Origin: Chelydra serpentina
Lineage: Eukaryota; Chordata; Testudines; Chelydridae
Direction: 5' to 3'
Assembly: GCA_037349315.1 (NCBI GenBank)
Contig: JBAIAC010000035.1
Coordinates: 3,796,501 to 3,860,500 of the forward strand
Length of the DNA stretch: 64,000 bases
The position numbers and the translations under genes were made by a program. Positions 12,290 to 23,434 of the stretch are shown here, in pieces. The notes under the pieces are model-generated. The model searched no databases and was not told the origin of the DNA. It worked only from the letters and a program-made list of their open reading frames with translations. The first letter of the stretch is position 1. Each line of letters begins with the position of its first letter.

Positions 12290-12420
12290 CCCCATGCCCC
12301 AGTTCCTTTCGGTAAGATGGGGCAATAGCACTTTCTTACCTCACAGAGGTGGTGTGAGGATAAATCCGTTGGCGATTGTGAGGTGCTATGTTACTGGGGA
12401 CCACATAAGCACCTAAGATA
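12290..12420 (+). repeat. MIR SINE, 3' part
   Basis: The order CCCCAGTTCCTTTCGGTAAG, ATGGGGCAATAGCACTTTC, TACCTCACAGAGGTGGTGTG and AGGATAAATCCGTTGG follows the MIR core and 3' half (CAGTTTCC, TGTAAAATGGGGATAATA, CCTCATAGGGTTGTGAGGATTAAAT). The tRNA head is missing. An old, immobile SINE. Confidence 0.65.
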
Positions 12421-12552
12421 GACTGCTGAAAAGCTGTTCTTGTGCGCGGTCTGAACAAAGGAAGTCCTAGAAATCTTGCCTATAGTCGTTCTCAGAGATC
12501 ATTGTGCTAGGCGGCGTACACACAGAGAAGTGGACGTAATGGCTGCCCACCG

Positions 12553-12632
12553 TTGTAGGACCTGATGCAAAGCCAATTGAAGTCGGTGACGGTCTTTCCA
12601 TTGACTCCAGTGGGTTTTAGATCACATCCTGA
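12553..12632. repeat. palindromic MITE remnant
   Basis: GACCTGATGCAAAGCC at the left and ATCACATCCTGAGAA at the right flank a central CATTGACTCCAGTGG. This matches the palindromic family seen at 9351 and 26294, but it is poorly preserved. Confidence 0.35.
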
Positions 12633-12756
12633 GAATCTAGAAAACATATTTTCATGAGACCTGTTGGGCACCTAATCAAACAGCATCTCTGAATATTTTG
12701 AGGTCTCTCTGTCACTAGTCATGCGTCCTAGCTATCCTTATTCAAACATGCGCTGA

Positions 12757-13165
12757 GGGTATGTCTTCACTGCAGAGTTAAGCTCTTACCTGGATTTTAC
12801 CCAAGTCCCTTTACTGTCCACACACATAAGCCTTTACCCATGTTTATATGTGCTTCAAACCTGGGCGTGTTTGCATTCAGGTTTCACTTTAACACAGTCT
12901 TTAATCCACCTCCTTTGCAGTGTGGATGCAGGTTGTAAACTGGATTGCAGAGCATGGGTGCTGATAGTCTTCCAGTGCTTTCCCACAATCCTATGGGGGG
13001 GATATGTGCTTGACTTTCTACCAAGTGAAGTGCTAGGGACTCTGAGAAATCCTAGCACCTAACCTAGGTTACTGCAGTGCCAGTGCTTGATGGGTATGAC
13101 TTGAGCATCACATAGTGTGGATGCTCACACCCAGCTTTGGCTAACCTGAAGATGACGATATACCC
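12757..13165. mobile_element. non-autonomous hAT-like transposon
   Basis: The left terminus GGGTATGTCTTCACTGCAG is matched on the opposite strand by the right terminus GGGTATATCGTCATCTTCAG. Both continue with TTA(A)GC. The body is non-coding. Overlapping 67-70 codon frames on both strands (12850-13062) are fortuitous. No convincing 8-bp target duplication was found, so hAT is inferred from the GTCT(A/T)CACTGCA-type ends. Confidence 0.55.
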
Positions 13166-14934
13166 CGAGAGCAGATGGTTACTGATGATCTCAACATAGC
13201 TCTGTTTTAATGCCATGTTTTACATTTCATACAATTTTAAAACAGGAGATGCTTTAGCCCTAAATTTAGCTCCTAATCGTAACCTCTAACCTTTATCCCC
13301 CATTCTTCATTAAGCTCTTTCAGATCAGTTATGTAAAATTGACAGATTACCACTTTGGTATAGTGAAATGCCTTGTCACCATGGTAACATAGTGGAAAGT
13401 TTTCTGATGACAAAGAAATTAACTTGTACGTCATCCACCTTTCTTTGAGATTTCTAAGGGTGTTGAATTAGCTGGAAGCACAGAACACACCAAATACTGA
13501 GGTCACTCAGGGAAGAACCATCATGACACACAATGTGGGATTTTCCCCTTGAGAACTGGATAGAAATAAACCCAAGGAAAACAGACGATGAAAAGTGTGG
13601 AGCTGGAAAATTGAGAACCGTGTTCATTAAAAGACAGTTCTGAGGCACTTATGTTCTAGTTCACTCTAGGATTCCCTTGCCTCACATACAAGTTTTAATT
13701 TTGCAGCAACCTGTTTAGATTTGTAAAGAAGAAGAAATGCCTAGGAGATAGCAACAACCCATTCCCTGTCCACTCTCATCCACCAACCTTTTACTTCCAT
13801 TGGTACAGAGATCCAAATCCACCACTGGTGTAAATCTCCATAGCATCGCTGACCTCAGCAGATCTGATCTGATTTCCACCAGCTCAGGAGTGAGGCCCAC
13901 ACTTTGCACCTCTTGCTATTAGGTCCATCTTACCCTTTAATTGATATCTCCTAAAGCCTTTTTTTATGCACTGCACTGGGTTAGAAGCTCCAAACTGCAT
14001 GAAAAAATAATGGTTGTAATGCAGGAATTAAAATTAATAAAGCCAGGCATGAGCAGGAAATCAATAAGCTAACATTGACAGATTTCTTTGTCTTTGGTAG
14101 GGCTGTGACAAGCATTTACCAGCGTTTCCCTCTGTTAAAAATTAATTGAACTATTTTATCCTATCAGATACAAGCACACTCTTTGTGCCACTCAAGTGAT
14201 ATAATTATGACAAAGTAATTACAATCCAGTGCCTGCATGATGTTGTGAATGAATCAGCAGAGAAAATCAGTTCGTGGCAGCAGTTTTATCTCTGCACATG
14301 CAGGCAGGGAGGGGATTACAAAAGTGGCCTAGCCATATATTTCCCCAGCACCCACTCGTCCCTTATACACAAGAAAACAAGACCTATAGAAAAAATGGAT
14401 TTCTTCATTTTGGAGAAACCATTCTGCGGTCAATGTGAAAGGGTTAGGGAGATCAGGGAAAGACAGATGCTAAAGAGTTGATAAGTATTAACAGCTTTGG
14501 ATTCTGATCTCTAGCAGTGAAAGTCATGGGCTTGGAGAATCTGTCAGTCACGCAGCAGGAGAAAACCCCCACTGGGTGATTAGAAACTAAAGGCCAGATC
14601 TTCATCTGGTGTATCTCACTGTCACTCCATTCAGATCACTCTGTGTTAGAATTTACTATAGTATCCATTGCTGTAGTAGCCATCTAACAATTATATGACA
14701 CCTGTGATTTCTCTGAAGCGCAGAAAGAATCACCAGGTGTCAGAAAGTGCAGACACTGACAAAATACTTGTGAGCACAGACAACGATCAATACTGCAATG
14801 CAGCATGACATTGGGGTCTGGCTACCTGAGGATTACACACACCCCAATGCAGTGACTCCTTCACCCAACCTAGTCCTAGTTACGGTTGGCTGGAAAGCAA
14901 GAATATAACATGATCTTAGTCAAAGGTCAATTAA
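13166..14934. other. unassigned non-coding stretch
   Basis: Mostly AT-rich unassigned sequence. A weak palindromic MITE remnant is seen at 13812-13885 (ACTGGTGTAAATCTCCATAG, with TTTCCACCAGCTCAGGAG). No gene recognised. Confidence 0.45.
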
Positions 14935-15309
14935 TTGCCATCAGTGGAAAATAGGACTAATGGTCAATGATGGGATGTTAGAAGTTACTACAGAGAACTT
15001 TTTCCTGGGTGTCTGGCCGGTGAGTCTTGCCCACATGCTCGGGGTTCAGCTGATCGCCATATTTGGGGTCGGGAAGGAATTTTCCTCCAGGATAGATTGG
15101 CAGAGGCCCTGGAGGTTTTTTGCCTTCCTCTGCAGCATGGGGCACGGGTCACTTACTGGAGGATTCTCTATGATTTGAGGACTTCAATAACTGAGACATA
15201 GGTGAGAGGATTATTCCAGGAGTGGGTGGGTGAGATTCTGTGGCCTGCATTGTGCAGGAGGTCAGACTAGATGATCATAATGGTCCCTTCTGACCTTAAA
15301 GTCTATGAG
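14935..15309 (+). mobile_element. CR1 LINE 3' UTR (CTATGAG-tail subfamily, copy 1)
   Basis: The blocks GATGGGATGTTAGAAG, GGGAAGGAATTTTCCTCCAG, GCCTTCCTCTGCAGCATGGG, GGTCAGACTAGATGATCATA and TGGTCCCTTCTGACCTTAAA end in GTCTATGAG. The same blocks in the same order occur at 39826-40223 and, after a reverse transcriptase frame, at about 56850-57262. That third copy shows that this is the 3' UTR of a CR1 LINE. The copy is truncated before the coding region. Confidence 0.8.
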
Positions 15310-15384
15310 TATGGTAAAAAATGGAGGGTTTGATATTTCTTTTCAATTTGTAGAAACAAGAGTGAGTGAGTGAGAGATCGATCC

Positions 15385-15460
15385 CCAACATCAGAATAGC
15401 CCAGGGCACTCACCTGGAGTGTAGTAGTAGACCAAGGTTCAAGTCTATTAGAACACACTG
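15385..15460 (+). repeat. tRNA-derived SINE head, decayed
   Basis: AGCCCAGGGCACTCACCTGG followed by ACCAAGGTTCAAGTCT gives a tRNA-like head with a good B box (GGTTCAAGTCT). The A box has lost several bases. A short (GAGT)n run precedes it at 15360-15373. No tail is recognisable. Confidence 0.45.
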
Positions 15461-16062
15461 TGGCAAACATTGCATGTGCTCATGTAACTCCAGAATGTAT
15501 CATAATGCATACACACAAGAAGGCCAAATTAAGGGTATACAGGCAACCTTAATCCTGTTGTTTCCTAACTTTTTGACTTTACAACCCTAATAAGCTTCTT
15601 CTAACATAGGAATTATACACCAAAAGCCATCTAGTCTGCATTATATCTATGACATATTGTATATGCTCTAGGATGGCTCCACTTTAGGAGTAAAGGCAAG
15701 ACCAGTAAAAGGAACTGGTCAACTCTGAGGCCGTCCAGATAGGTAGAGAGAACATGTATTCATTCCTTGAATGTTGTGAGATGTTGTAGGACTTCTGTGA
15801 AAGTTCAGAACAAGCTGTGATCATTTCCCATTGGTAAGTGATGATGCACAGTTGCAGGGAGAATTCCCAGCAAGAAGGGGTGAAAAAGTCATACGGTCTC
15901 CTGATAACATAAACCACAACATATCAACACACTCAAAAGACTTGTCATTGCTGGGTCAGTCTTGGGAAATCCTGTGCGGCAGATGTATGCCGACATCCCA
16001 TTAAAACTGGTGCCACTTTGGGATTACAACAGATACGTCTGACAGAATTGCTGGTACGCGTC
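15461..16062. other. unassigned non-coding stretch
   Basis: No gene or repeat recognised. Confidence 0.4.
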
Positions 16063-16707
16063 TGTAGCGAGGTCGAGACTCACCGGCGTGGCGCCTCCTG
16101 CTGGTTGTCTTGGGAATTAGCTCTTTCCAGCCTTCGGAGTGCCCTCTGCAGGCTGGTGTCTCGCCTGCAGCTGGCCCCGTGTCCCTCCCAGACCCCAGAC
16201 ATTTTCCTTAGGGTTCTTCCCCAGAAGTACGCCCACACTCTTGGTCTCCCCACCTAGGAGAACCCCCCACCCTCTATGCCCACCTTGCCTCAGTGGCTAC
16301 TACCAGTCAGCATCCAGCCCCTTCTCACTGGGGCAGACTGCAGTGTGTAATGGCCACTAATCATCAGCAAGGGGGTTTGAACCAGCTGCCTTTGCCTATC
16401 CCCAGGCTGCCCCTCTGCAGCCCCAGTACCTTTTGTAGGCCTTCAACAAGGCCTGTAGCCTGGGGGCTTACCATGCTGGAGCTCCCTTTGCCCTTCCCCA
16501 GCACTGCTCTGCTTCTGGTACCATGCTCCCAGGCAGCTAGCCCTTCCCACTCCAGGGCTGGAGAGAGACTCCCCCTGCTCCTGGCCCTCAGCCCTCTTAT
16601 TGGGGCCAGCTGGGCCCTAATTGAGCTGGCCACACCTGTGGCCAGCTACTCCCTCCCAGCTGCCATCACTCCTCTTATTTCATTAGCGGGGTAACCACCC
16701 CACTACA
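16063..16707. mobile_element. GC-rich LTR-like unit with inverted TGTAG/CTACA ends
   Basis: This 645-bp block is much GC-richer than its surroundings. It begins TGTAGCGAGGTCG and ends, on the opposite strand, TGTAGTGGGGTGG, so it has the TG...CA ends and short imperfect inverted termini of a solo LTR. GTCTG occurs at both edges (16060-16064 and 16710-16714), slightly out of register with the TG...CA ends, so it is only a possible target duplication. Open frames inside (16293-16694 plus, 16364-16633 minus) are proline/serine-rich low-complexity readings on both strands and have no retroviral domain. A GC-rich DNA transposon is the main alternative. Confidence 0.45.
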
Positions 16708-17104
16708 CTGTCTGACAAAGTAGTAGCTGTTGGCAGCAGCTGACTGCCTAGTGAAAACACTTCTTTTGAAGATGGTAACAGTGCCTCATGGGATATTTGC
16801 AGAATGAAGAGTGATGGTGGTAAGTGGGATTGATGAAGGAAGCTCCAGGCAGAGAGCCAAATATATATATATAGGGAAACTAAAGTTCAGCATTTATTTT
16901 TAATCATGGAAAAACATGGATTTTATGATTTGTATCAAATATTTTTTTTAAATCACACAAAAGTAGGATCCCTGCTTATATCTACTCTCCCAGATACAAC
17001 AAACTGCCTGGAGCTGCCTTCATCAATCCCAAAGGGTCACACTCACCACCACCACTATATATATAATATATAGTATCAGTTGAACACAATGCTTTATTGA
17101 AATA
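16708..17104. other. non-coding stretch with (TA)n tracts
   Basis: Short TA runs at about 16859-16874 and 17056-17073; otherwise unassigned. Confidence 0.5.
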
Positions 17105-17249
17105 CAGTAGAACCTCATTTATCTGAGCCTCCATTATCCGGCTCTCCGTATTAACCAGACAACCAGCCACCCAGGGCTGACAGCCTGAGACCTACAGGCC
17201 AGGACTGAGAGCCCGGTCCCAATTAGATCAGATAAATGTGGTTCCACTG
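17105..17249. mobile_element. pogo/Tigger-like MITE with TA target duplication
   Basis: This 145-bp element has terminal inverted repeats CAGTAGAACCTCATTTATC and, on the other strand, CAGTGGAACCACATTTATC, matching at 20 of 22 terminal positions. TA flanks both ends (17103-17104 and 17250-17251), the duplication made by Tc1/mariner-superfamily transposases. CAG-starting repeats of this kind are typical of pogo/Tigger. The interior is non-coding. Confidence 0.8.
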
Positions 17250-17861
17250 TAAATTTAAACCGCATTCAGAAATCAACCACAAAAGGAGGAGGTTGTGTGC
17301 ATTGAATAAGTGACACTGGTACTTTCAGTAAAATTTAGTTCACCATGTGCACTGAATTTTAAAAGAGAATTTAACCCAAATTCAAAATTGGCACCTACAT
17401 TTTAAAATGTGGACGCAATCTTGTATTTCAGTATGCCAATGTGCACTTGCCAACCGGGAAGGTGCCTGACTGACTCCCTGACTCCAGGCATAAAACCAAA
17501 TGTGCACAAAATTGCAGGTGTAGATTTGGAGTTCAAAGAACACAGACCATTCACTGGTGCATCTTGGCACCACTTCATTGACTTCAGTATACAGCCGGTG
17601 AGGATCGGACTCTACAAGGACTTTTTTTTCAAGCCTTCTGGTCCAGCTTTTGGAAGATCAGTGTCCTCTGCTGCTCAAAAGGAAGAGAGGATTTATGAAA
17701 TTGGAGAGGGGCTAGAGAAGAGAAAAACTTGGGGAAAAAACCCTTTGACATTTCATATACATGTTGTGTACAAGAGCTAATACAATGGATTGTAAATCAG
17801 GAGCAAATACTCACCATAAACAATGTCTGGGTGAATGGTAAGCATAGACTAGAAATAGATT
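17250..17861. other. unassigned non-coding stretch
   Basis: The 123-codon plus frame at 17409-17780 shows no domain. The words around 17480-17530 (GCATAAAACC, GCACAAAATTGCAGGTGTAG) recall a decayed MITE also hinted at near 51510 and 60190. Confidence 0.35.
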
Positions 17862-18780
17862 TCATAGAATCATAGAATATCAGGGTTGGAAGGGATCTCA
17901 GGAGGTCATCTTGTCCAACACCCTGCTCAAAGCAGGACCAATCCCCAACTAAATCATCCCAGCCAGGGCTTTGTCAAGCCTGACCTTAAAAACCTCTAAG
18001 GAAGGAGATTCCACCACCTCCCTAGGTCACTCTCCTAGTGAAAACGTTTTTCCTAATATCCAATCTAAACCTCTCGCACTGAAATTTGAGACCATTACTC
18101 CTTGTTCTGTCATCTGGTACCACTGATAAGAGTCTAGATCCATCCTCTTTGGAACCCCCTTTCAGGTAGTTGAAAGCAGCTATCAAATCCCCCCTCACTC
18201 TTCTCTTCTGCAGACTAAATAAGCCCAGTTCCCTCAGCCTCTCCTCATAAGTCATGTGCTCCAGCCCCCTAATCATTTTTGTTGCCCTCCACTGGACTCT
18301 TTCCAATTTTTCCACATCCTTCTTGTAGTGTGGGGCCCAAAACTGGACACAGTACTCCAGATGAGGCCTCACCGATGCAGAATAGAGGGGAATGATCACA
18401 TCCCTCGTCTGCTGGCAATGCCTCTACTTATACAGCCCCAAATGCCGTTAGCCTTCTTGGCAACAAGGGCACACTGTTGACTCATATCCAGCTTCTCATT
18501 CACTGTAACCTCTAGGTCCTTTTCTGCAGAACTGCTGCCTAGCCACTCGGTCCCTAGTCTGTAGCAGTGCATGGGATTCTTCCATCCTAAGTGCAGGACT
18601 CTGCACTTGTCCTTGTTGAATATCATCATATTTCTTTTGGCCCAATCCTCTAATTTGTCTAGGTCCCTCTGTATCCTATCTCTACCCTCCAGCACATCTA
18701 CCACTCTTCCCAGTTTAGTGTCATCTTCAAACTTGCTGAGGGTGCAGTCCACACCATCTTCCAGATCATTAATGAAGATT
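17862..18780 (-). mobile_element. CR1 LINE, 5'-truncated, with 3' UTR and tail
   Basis: Read on the minus strand, the element runs from within the reverse transcriptase to the 3' tail, whose two ATTCTATGA units lie at 17862-17878. It encodes the last part of ORF2 (described separately), then the CR1 3' UTR with the blocks TTGGTCCTGCTTTGAGCAGG and CCAACCCTGATATTCTATGA. Loss of the 5' part is the usual result of incomplete reverse transcription. It is the least decayed CR1 in the window. Confidence 0.95.
18022..18752 (-). pseudogene. CR1 ORF2 reverse transcriptase, C-terminal part, frameshifted
   Basis: Two minus-strand frames form one broken coding region. The first (18752-18396) holds the YADD-box region, here FEDDTKLG instead of the usual FADDTKLG, so the residue before the catalytic aspartates has changed. 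It continues with [13 protein letters not shown] and [21 protein letters not shown]. The second (18399-18022) holds [38 protein letters not shown] and the C-terminal [16 protein letters not shown]. The frames join with a one-base shift near 18397. CR1 ORF2 carries an AP-type endonuclease and a reverse transcriptase; only the end of the latter survives, so the product cannot be active. Confidence 0.93.
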
Positions 18781-19945
18781 TACCGTTAGGCAGGGCACCA
18801 TCTCCCATCCCACCCCCGAATATAATGATTTACTGGAATGACCAAAAGTCAGTGTCTAACAAAATGAGATTTCAATAAGAAAATGCACCAGTTAGTGTTC
18901 CAGGGCTGTTTCTCCTTGCATGGTAATATCATTACTGAAGTCCCCCAAAAAGTAGAATAAATTATCCGACATGACAGCTGAACAGTTCTATAATGTAATC
19001 CACTCCTCGTTTGCATAATTGGGCATGCACAACAATAACAAATGCCCCTTTGCCTGACATCCTGCTTGTTAACAGATTTCAATCTAAGCAAAAGAATCAG
19101 AAATAATGGGAAAAAATCACTTATAAGATCTCTAAACTTCTTATAAAAAATGGAGCAAATTAACACAGAGAAGGAAGTCAAGGTCAAGCTAAAACAACTC
19201 CGACAAGAGAGAGATGCTAAAACATTTCTATTTAGCGCTTAAATATATTATATAATGAAACTGGTGTGTACGTTATTGGAGAAACCATTTCTTCGGAGCA
19301 GAAAGTGAACCACCATAATCCTCAGCACCAGTGTGAATGGAAGTAGGAGTGAGATCCTTACCTCTCCTGCTTTGGCCCCTTTATGCCAGCTAAAAGGGCT
19401 GGACTAGTGTAAATTCCCCCAGTGCAGGCAGTGTATAGGTGAGCTGTGAGGCTGCCTTTGGGGAACCCCCTTCCAAACCACAGGGATGGGGATGGAGGAG
19501 GGAGGGACAGCTTCAGGGGTAGGGTTGTGGCATGCAGCATTGTGGAGATCCCCGGCAGCCCCAGAGGGCTGTCAGAACTCAGACAGACTCCTATGGCTGT
19601 CTAAATTATGTTGGGTGTCACCTCATTCCTTGAGGTGCCTAGAGTGGAGAGGGCCCAAGGGCAGCTCAAAGCTGCGACCGTTCCCCTCCCTGTGGGCTGC
19701 AAGTTCTTCAATGCACCCAGTACAGAATTTCCCCCTTTATATAAAGAGTGAGGGTAGGGGCTGGCTGTACCAGAAAGAAAGAGATGGTGCATGCCTGGTT
19801 GTGTTTATGGGGGTGCATGTGACAGGAACTCTACTAGGAACCATTGCTGTGTGCATAGAGTGTAAGGCCAGAAGCCAGGAGTGGTGCCTATGATCTCAGT
19901 CACTGGTCTATGATTCTTGTGGGGTGGGGTTGGGCAGCTCTTCTC
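18781..19945. other. non-coding stretch with a possible MITE
   Basis: Around 19325-19480, blocks such as GTGAGATCCTTACC, TTTATGCCAGCTAAAAGGGC and AGTGTAAATTCCCCCAG recall a decayed MITE common in turtles. Frames at 19486-19893 (plus, 135 codons) and 18849-19187 (minus) have no domain. Confidence 0.35.
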
Positions 19946-20060
19946 TGTGTTTGTTTCCCCACTTGTAAAATAGGGACAATAATATTTGCTTACCTCACTC
20001 ACTGTAAAGATTATTTTATTAACATTGACAGGAGACGTTGAAAATATAAAGCCCTAAAGA
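19946..20060 (+). repeat. MIR SINE, 3' part
   Basis: GTTTCCCCACTTGTAAAATA, GGGACAATAATATTTGCTTA, CCTCACTCACTGTAAAGATT and ATTAACATTGACAGG follow the MIR core and 3' end in order, but with many changes. Confidence 0.55.
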
Positions 20061-20799
20061 ATCGCCAAGAGGTGGTGGTGGTATTGATCCATGGCCACAA
20101 AGGTGTGATTGTGAAGGGGTAGGTTTTTATGGCCAAATTTTCCTGCTTTTGGGCAATGGGTGCAGGAGCAAGAATGTATGTCTGACTGTTGTTTTGGGTG
20201 GGGAGGACCCTACACTCAAGTGCGCAAACAGGCATTTGCACAGGACAGGCAACTAAGTACCTGCTGCAACTCCCCATTGGTATAGGCAATTACTAGAGTG
20301 AATGGCTACATCCTGTTTTGTCCTGTCTTTGTCTCCTTCTGTCATTTAACTCGACTCTTTTTGTTGGTCCCTTAGTCAGGCTTAGATCAAAATCTGTATT
20401 TTAGAGAATCACATGACTGAAAAGTCCACCGGCCTAGAAGCGGACCCAACTTTCCCACCCTTTGTGTTCATCACTGAAAGAAAACAAGACACAGGCTCCC
20501 AGAATTGCCTTCAGACACATGATTGTTGGGCCTATTGAAAACAAGGGGAGCTGTGTTTGTGTGATCTGAGTCTTGGGCATTTAATAACTTAGCCTACTGT
20601 GACATCTGGTGGCCACATTCTTACTACAGCTGAACGGCTGCACATATATCCTTCATTTACAAGCATTGTCCCCAAAGGGGAATCCTACTTTATCGAGCAT
20701 CTGCCTTAAATGCCCACCATCATCACCATTTTCAAAGGTTGTGAGGTTGTTATTTTGCCACTCTAGGGGACTGGAAACCAGATCAAGAGCCTGTTACAG
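20061..20799. other. unassigned non-coding stretch
   Basis: A short GGT repeat at about 20073-20086; otherwise nothing recognised. Confidence 0.4.
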
Positions 20800-22390
20800 C
20801 ATCCGATCATGCCTTGGTTAGTAGTTGCCAAAGACAATTGTCAACTGATGGCTGCCCTGTAGCCTATACTGTACAGAATGGGTTGAGGGTGAGTTCAGCA
20901 CATGGTGGGTCAGGTGTCTGTCGTAAAGAAACTACCTCTCCCTTGGGCAAGCTTGCCGAAAGGCACCCTGTGGGGCATGTTACTCCTGGAGTTTACTCCT
21001 GCAGAGCATCCGCCACATTGTTCCTGTGGCCGCGAGACCTAGGAATCTTCTGAGTTGGGTCAGAAATTTGACCCTCCAGGGGAAGACTTAGTGCTTCTTG
21101 TTGCGGCAGGGGTCCTATGTGCCCTGTTTCACAGCGGACCCATAAACCCACCTCGGGGAAGTGGGGCATTAACTCTCGCTGTGAATTCCCCTGGTGTTGG
21201 GATGAGGCGGAGCATGAGGCCACAGGGGATGGTCATCCTAACCCTGGGACCCTGAAGCACAAGGGGCATAATCAGTGGGTCTTCCACAATGTCTGGAGAA
21301 GGGGAGAGCAGGCTCCGGAGCTAGCATTACCTCATCGGGGCTGGACATCCAGAGGCTCTGCTTTGCGCTCCTCTGCCCTGCAAACGGGGAGGCGCATTAG
21401 GCTAAATGATGGGCTGGGTGTTCATTGAATAGGCTCTATAGTCTACGCAAGGAGGTCCAAACTGTGTCCCTGGAGGGTGGCTGTGTATCAGAGGAAATGT
21501 GCATTGGCGAATGAACTGAAGATGAACTCCCTGAGCTGCCCCCTGGGATTCTCAGGCCCATTACTGTGGGGGAGCGGCCTGCTCGCTGCTTCCCCGGAGC
21601 AGCTCTGGTGGGACCCCCAAAGTAGCACTCTACAATGGCTCTTCCTTCCACGCTGCAGCTGCTCAGCAGCACCCCCACTGGCCAACTGCTGCATTGCAGA
21701 GGAGAAAGCCGCTCCGGCTACTTGATTGTCTGCTTGCCTGCCAGGTTGTGGGAGACGAGGTGGATGACGTGATATCTTTTACTGCACCGACTTCTGTATT
21801 GTTGTGGGATTCCTATGGAGCTCGACTGGCTCTGCCCGAGCCTTGGGGACAGCCTAGTAAAAGATGCTTTCCCCTCCCCCCAGATCCCTTCCCCCAAAAG
21901 CCGCCCAGGGCAGCCCCAAGAAACAGGCAAAGCCGAGATCAACAATCTGATTCTCTGCCCCAGCCCTGGGGGCTGCTCTAACTTGCACGGGCTAGCTGTC
22001 GTCCCCAAGGGACCGTACACCAGCTGGGGACAGCCACAGTAGATGGCGCACCAGCCAGTCCGCCCGCCTCCCCACCGAGGAGCTGTGTAATACACCATAA
22101 GTGCGACATATGCCTGTTCTGTGCCATCTGGGGACAGACCCATGCACTGGACTGTTGGGGGGTTTCTGCTCCCATTGTCCTGCCTGAGTGGTGGCAGAAC
22201 ATGCCTGAGAGTATAGGCTGTGGGCCTTTGGCCTTTGTGCACCAACGTGTGTGGCTCTGAGCCTGGGAAGGGTGGGCACCAGTGCTCTACAAGGTTATCA
22301 GAAGTGTTCTTCTTTCCACCAGGTGGAGCCCAAAGCACTAGATCGTTTCTGAAAAGCCCTTTGGCTAGATACTGCAAGTGCCTCATCAAT
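20800..22390. other. GC-rich stretch with the longest open frame, nature unknown
   Basis: This block is clearly GC-richer than its surroundings. It holds many overlapping frames on both strands; the longest is 223 codons on the minus strand (21718-22389). The translated frame is rich in glycine, proline, serine and arginine, has no recognisable domain, and competes with plus-strand frames at 21477-22042. I see no splice-site pattern, retroviral motif or terminal repeats that would define it. It could be a decayed GC-rich transposon, an old CpG-island-like region, or an exon I cannot recognise. Confidence 0.3.
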
Positions 22391-23426
22391 TAAACAAAAG
22401 GAAAAAGTTGAACTGGCAAGCAGTAACTGTTGCTGCTATTCTGTATGTGTCACACTCTCAGCTCTGTTTTCCCAGGAGCCCTCGGCTTGCCAATTAGGTA
22501 ATTGGGTAATTGAAGCCCTTTAAGACACCTGCTGCTTGTAAAAACTCAAGTGATTTTGCAGCTACAGGATCCTTCTGTCCCCAGCAAGTGGACATTTTCC
22601 CTGAACAGAGGGGGGAAAAAAGTGTGCACAAGTCAGCAAAACACAGGATTTAAGATTATTCAGAGTGAACTGGAAAATGTGAAGCACGTGATTGTGATCG
22701 CATTTACACTAGTTTTCCAGGAGTGTAACACAACTGGGCTCAGTGGAGTTACACCCAATTAAGTGAGATCAGAATAAGGTCCTAACACTCTGGCAGCTCT
22801 TCTTATTAAGGTCAGTACATTGCTCCATCTCAAAAATAGGAGATCCTGGAACATACCAGTGGGGATTCTAGTTAAGGTGTATAAAGGCCCAATTGCAAAC
22901 TCAGGCTCCAGCTCCAGTTGGGGCTGGGTTGCTTGCACAGGTGGGAATATATTTATATTTATGAATTTTAATTCAAAACTATTTCTACGCTGAGGTATCA
23001 TTATCCCATCATCAGTCCTCGTGGAAGTCTTTTTGGCATCTAAGGACAGAGCCCACATCGCCCATAGAGTTGTCATCTTCTCTCACCTCCCATAAAACAT
23101 ACAAAACCCTCCCAGGTGTCTCTCTAACTGGCAAGGAAACCAGGCCTTTTGTTCTGTGTTTGCACAGCATCTAGCACTATGGGGTTATGGTCCATAACCA
23201 AGGTTCCTAGGCACTATGGTCATACAAAGAATAAGAAGAAGTTGATCACAGTTCATGATAGAGGTAAAAATTTTATTCACTCTGTGGTTATCAACCTAGT
23301 AATCAATGTTTAGTAAGGACAGAAGACTGGCTGTTGGATAGTTTTAGTCTTTGTCCCATTTTAAAACAAGTGAAACCATAGCTCTTTCCTTTGCTAGAGG
23401 TGTTTCTTCTTTGAGCAATGATTTCA
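22391..23426. other. non-coding stretch with weak repeat traces
   Basis: A decayed palindromic MITE piece lies at about 22698-22790 (TTTACACTAG, GGAGTTACACCCAATTAAG). At 23135-23235 the words TTCTGTGTTTGCACAGCATC, TAGCACTATGGGG and CCTAGGCACTATGG, followed by AATAAGAAGAAG, look like the 3' tail of an old LINE or SINE. No gene. Confidence 0.4.
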
Positions 23427-23434
23427 CTCTAGAG
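23427..23434. repeat. 8-bp target duplication, left copy
   Basis: CTCTAGAG, repeated perfectly at 23742-23749 on the other side of the hAT MITE. Confidence 0.85.

Noticed and set aside
15385..15460. tRNA gene
   Set aside because: A B box is present but no cloverleaf can be formed and the A box is damaged; better read as a SINE head. The same holds for 1440, 4375, 9621, 34045 and 45061.
16063..16707. Endogenous retrovirus with internal genes
   Set aside because: No gag, protease, polymerase or envelope motif is visible inside or beside the LTR-like unit.
21718..22389. 223-codon minus-strand open frame as a gene
   Set aside because: No domain or start context, competing plus-strand frames over the same bases, and GC-rich composition that makes long frames likely by chance. 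Kept only as part of the unexplained GC-rich block.
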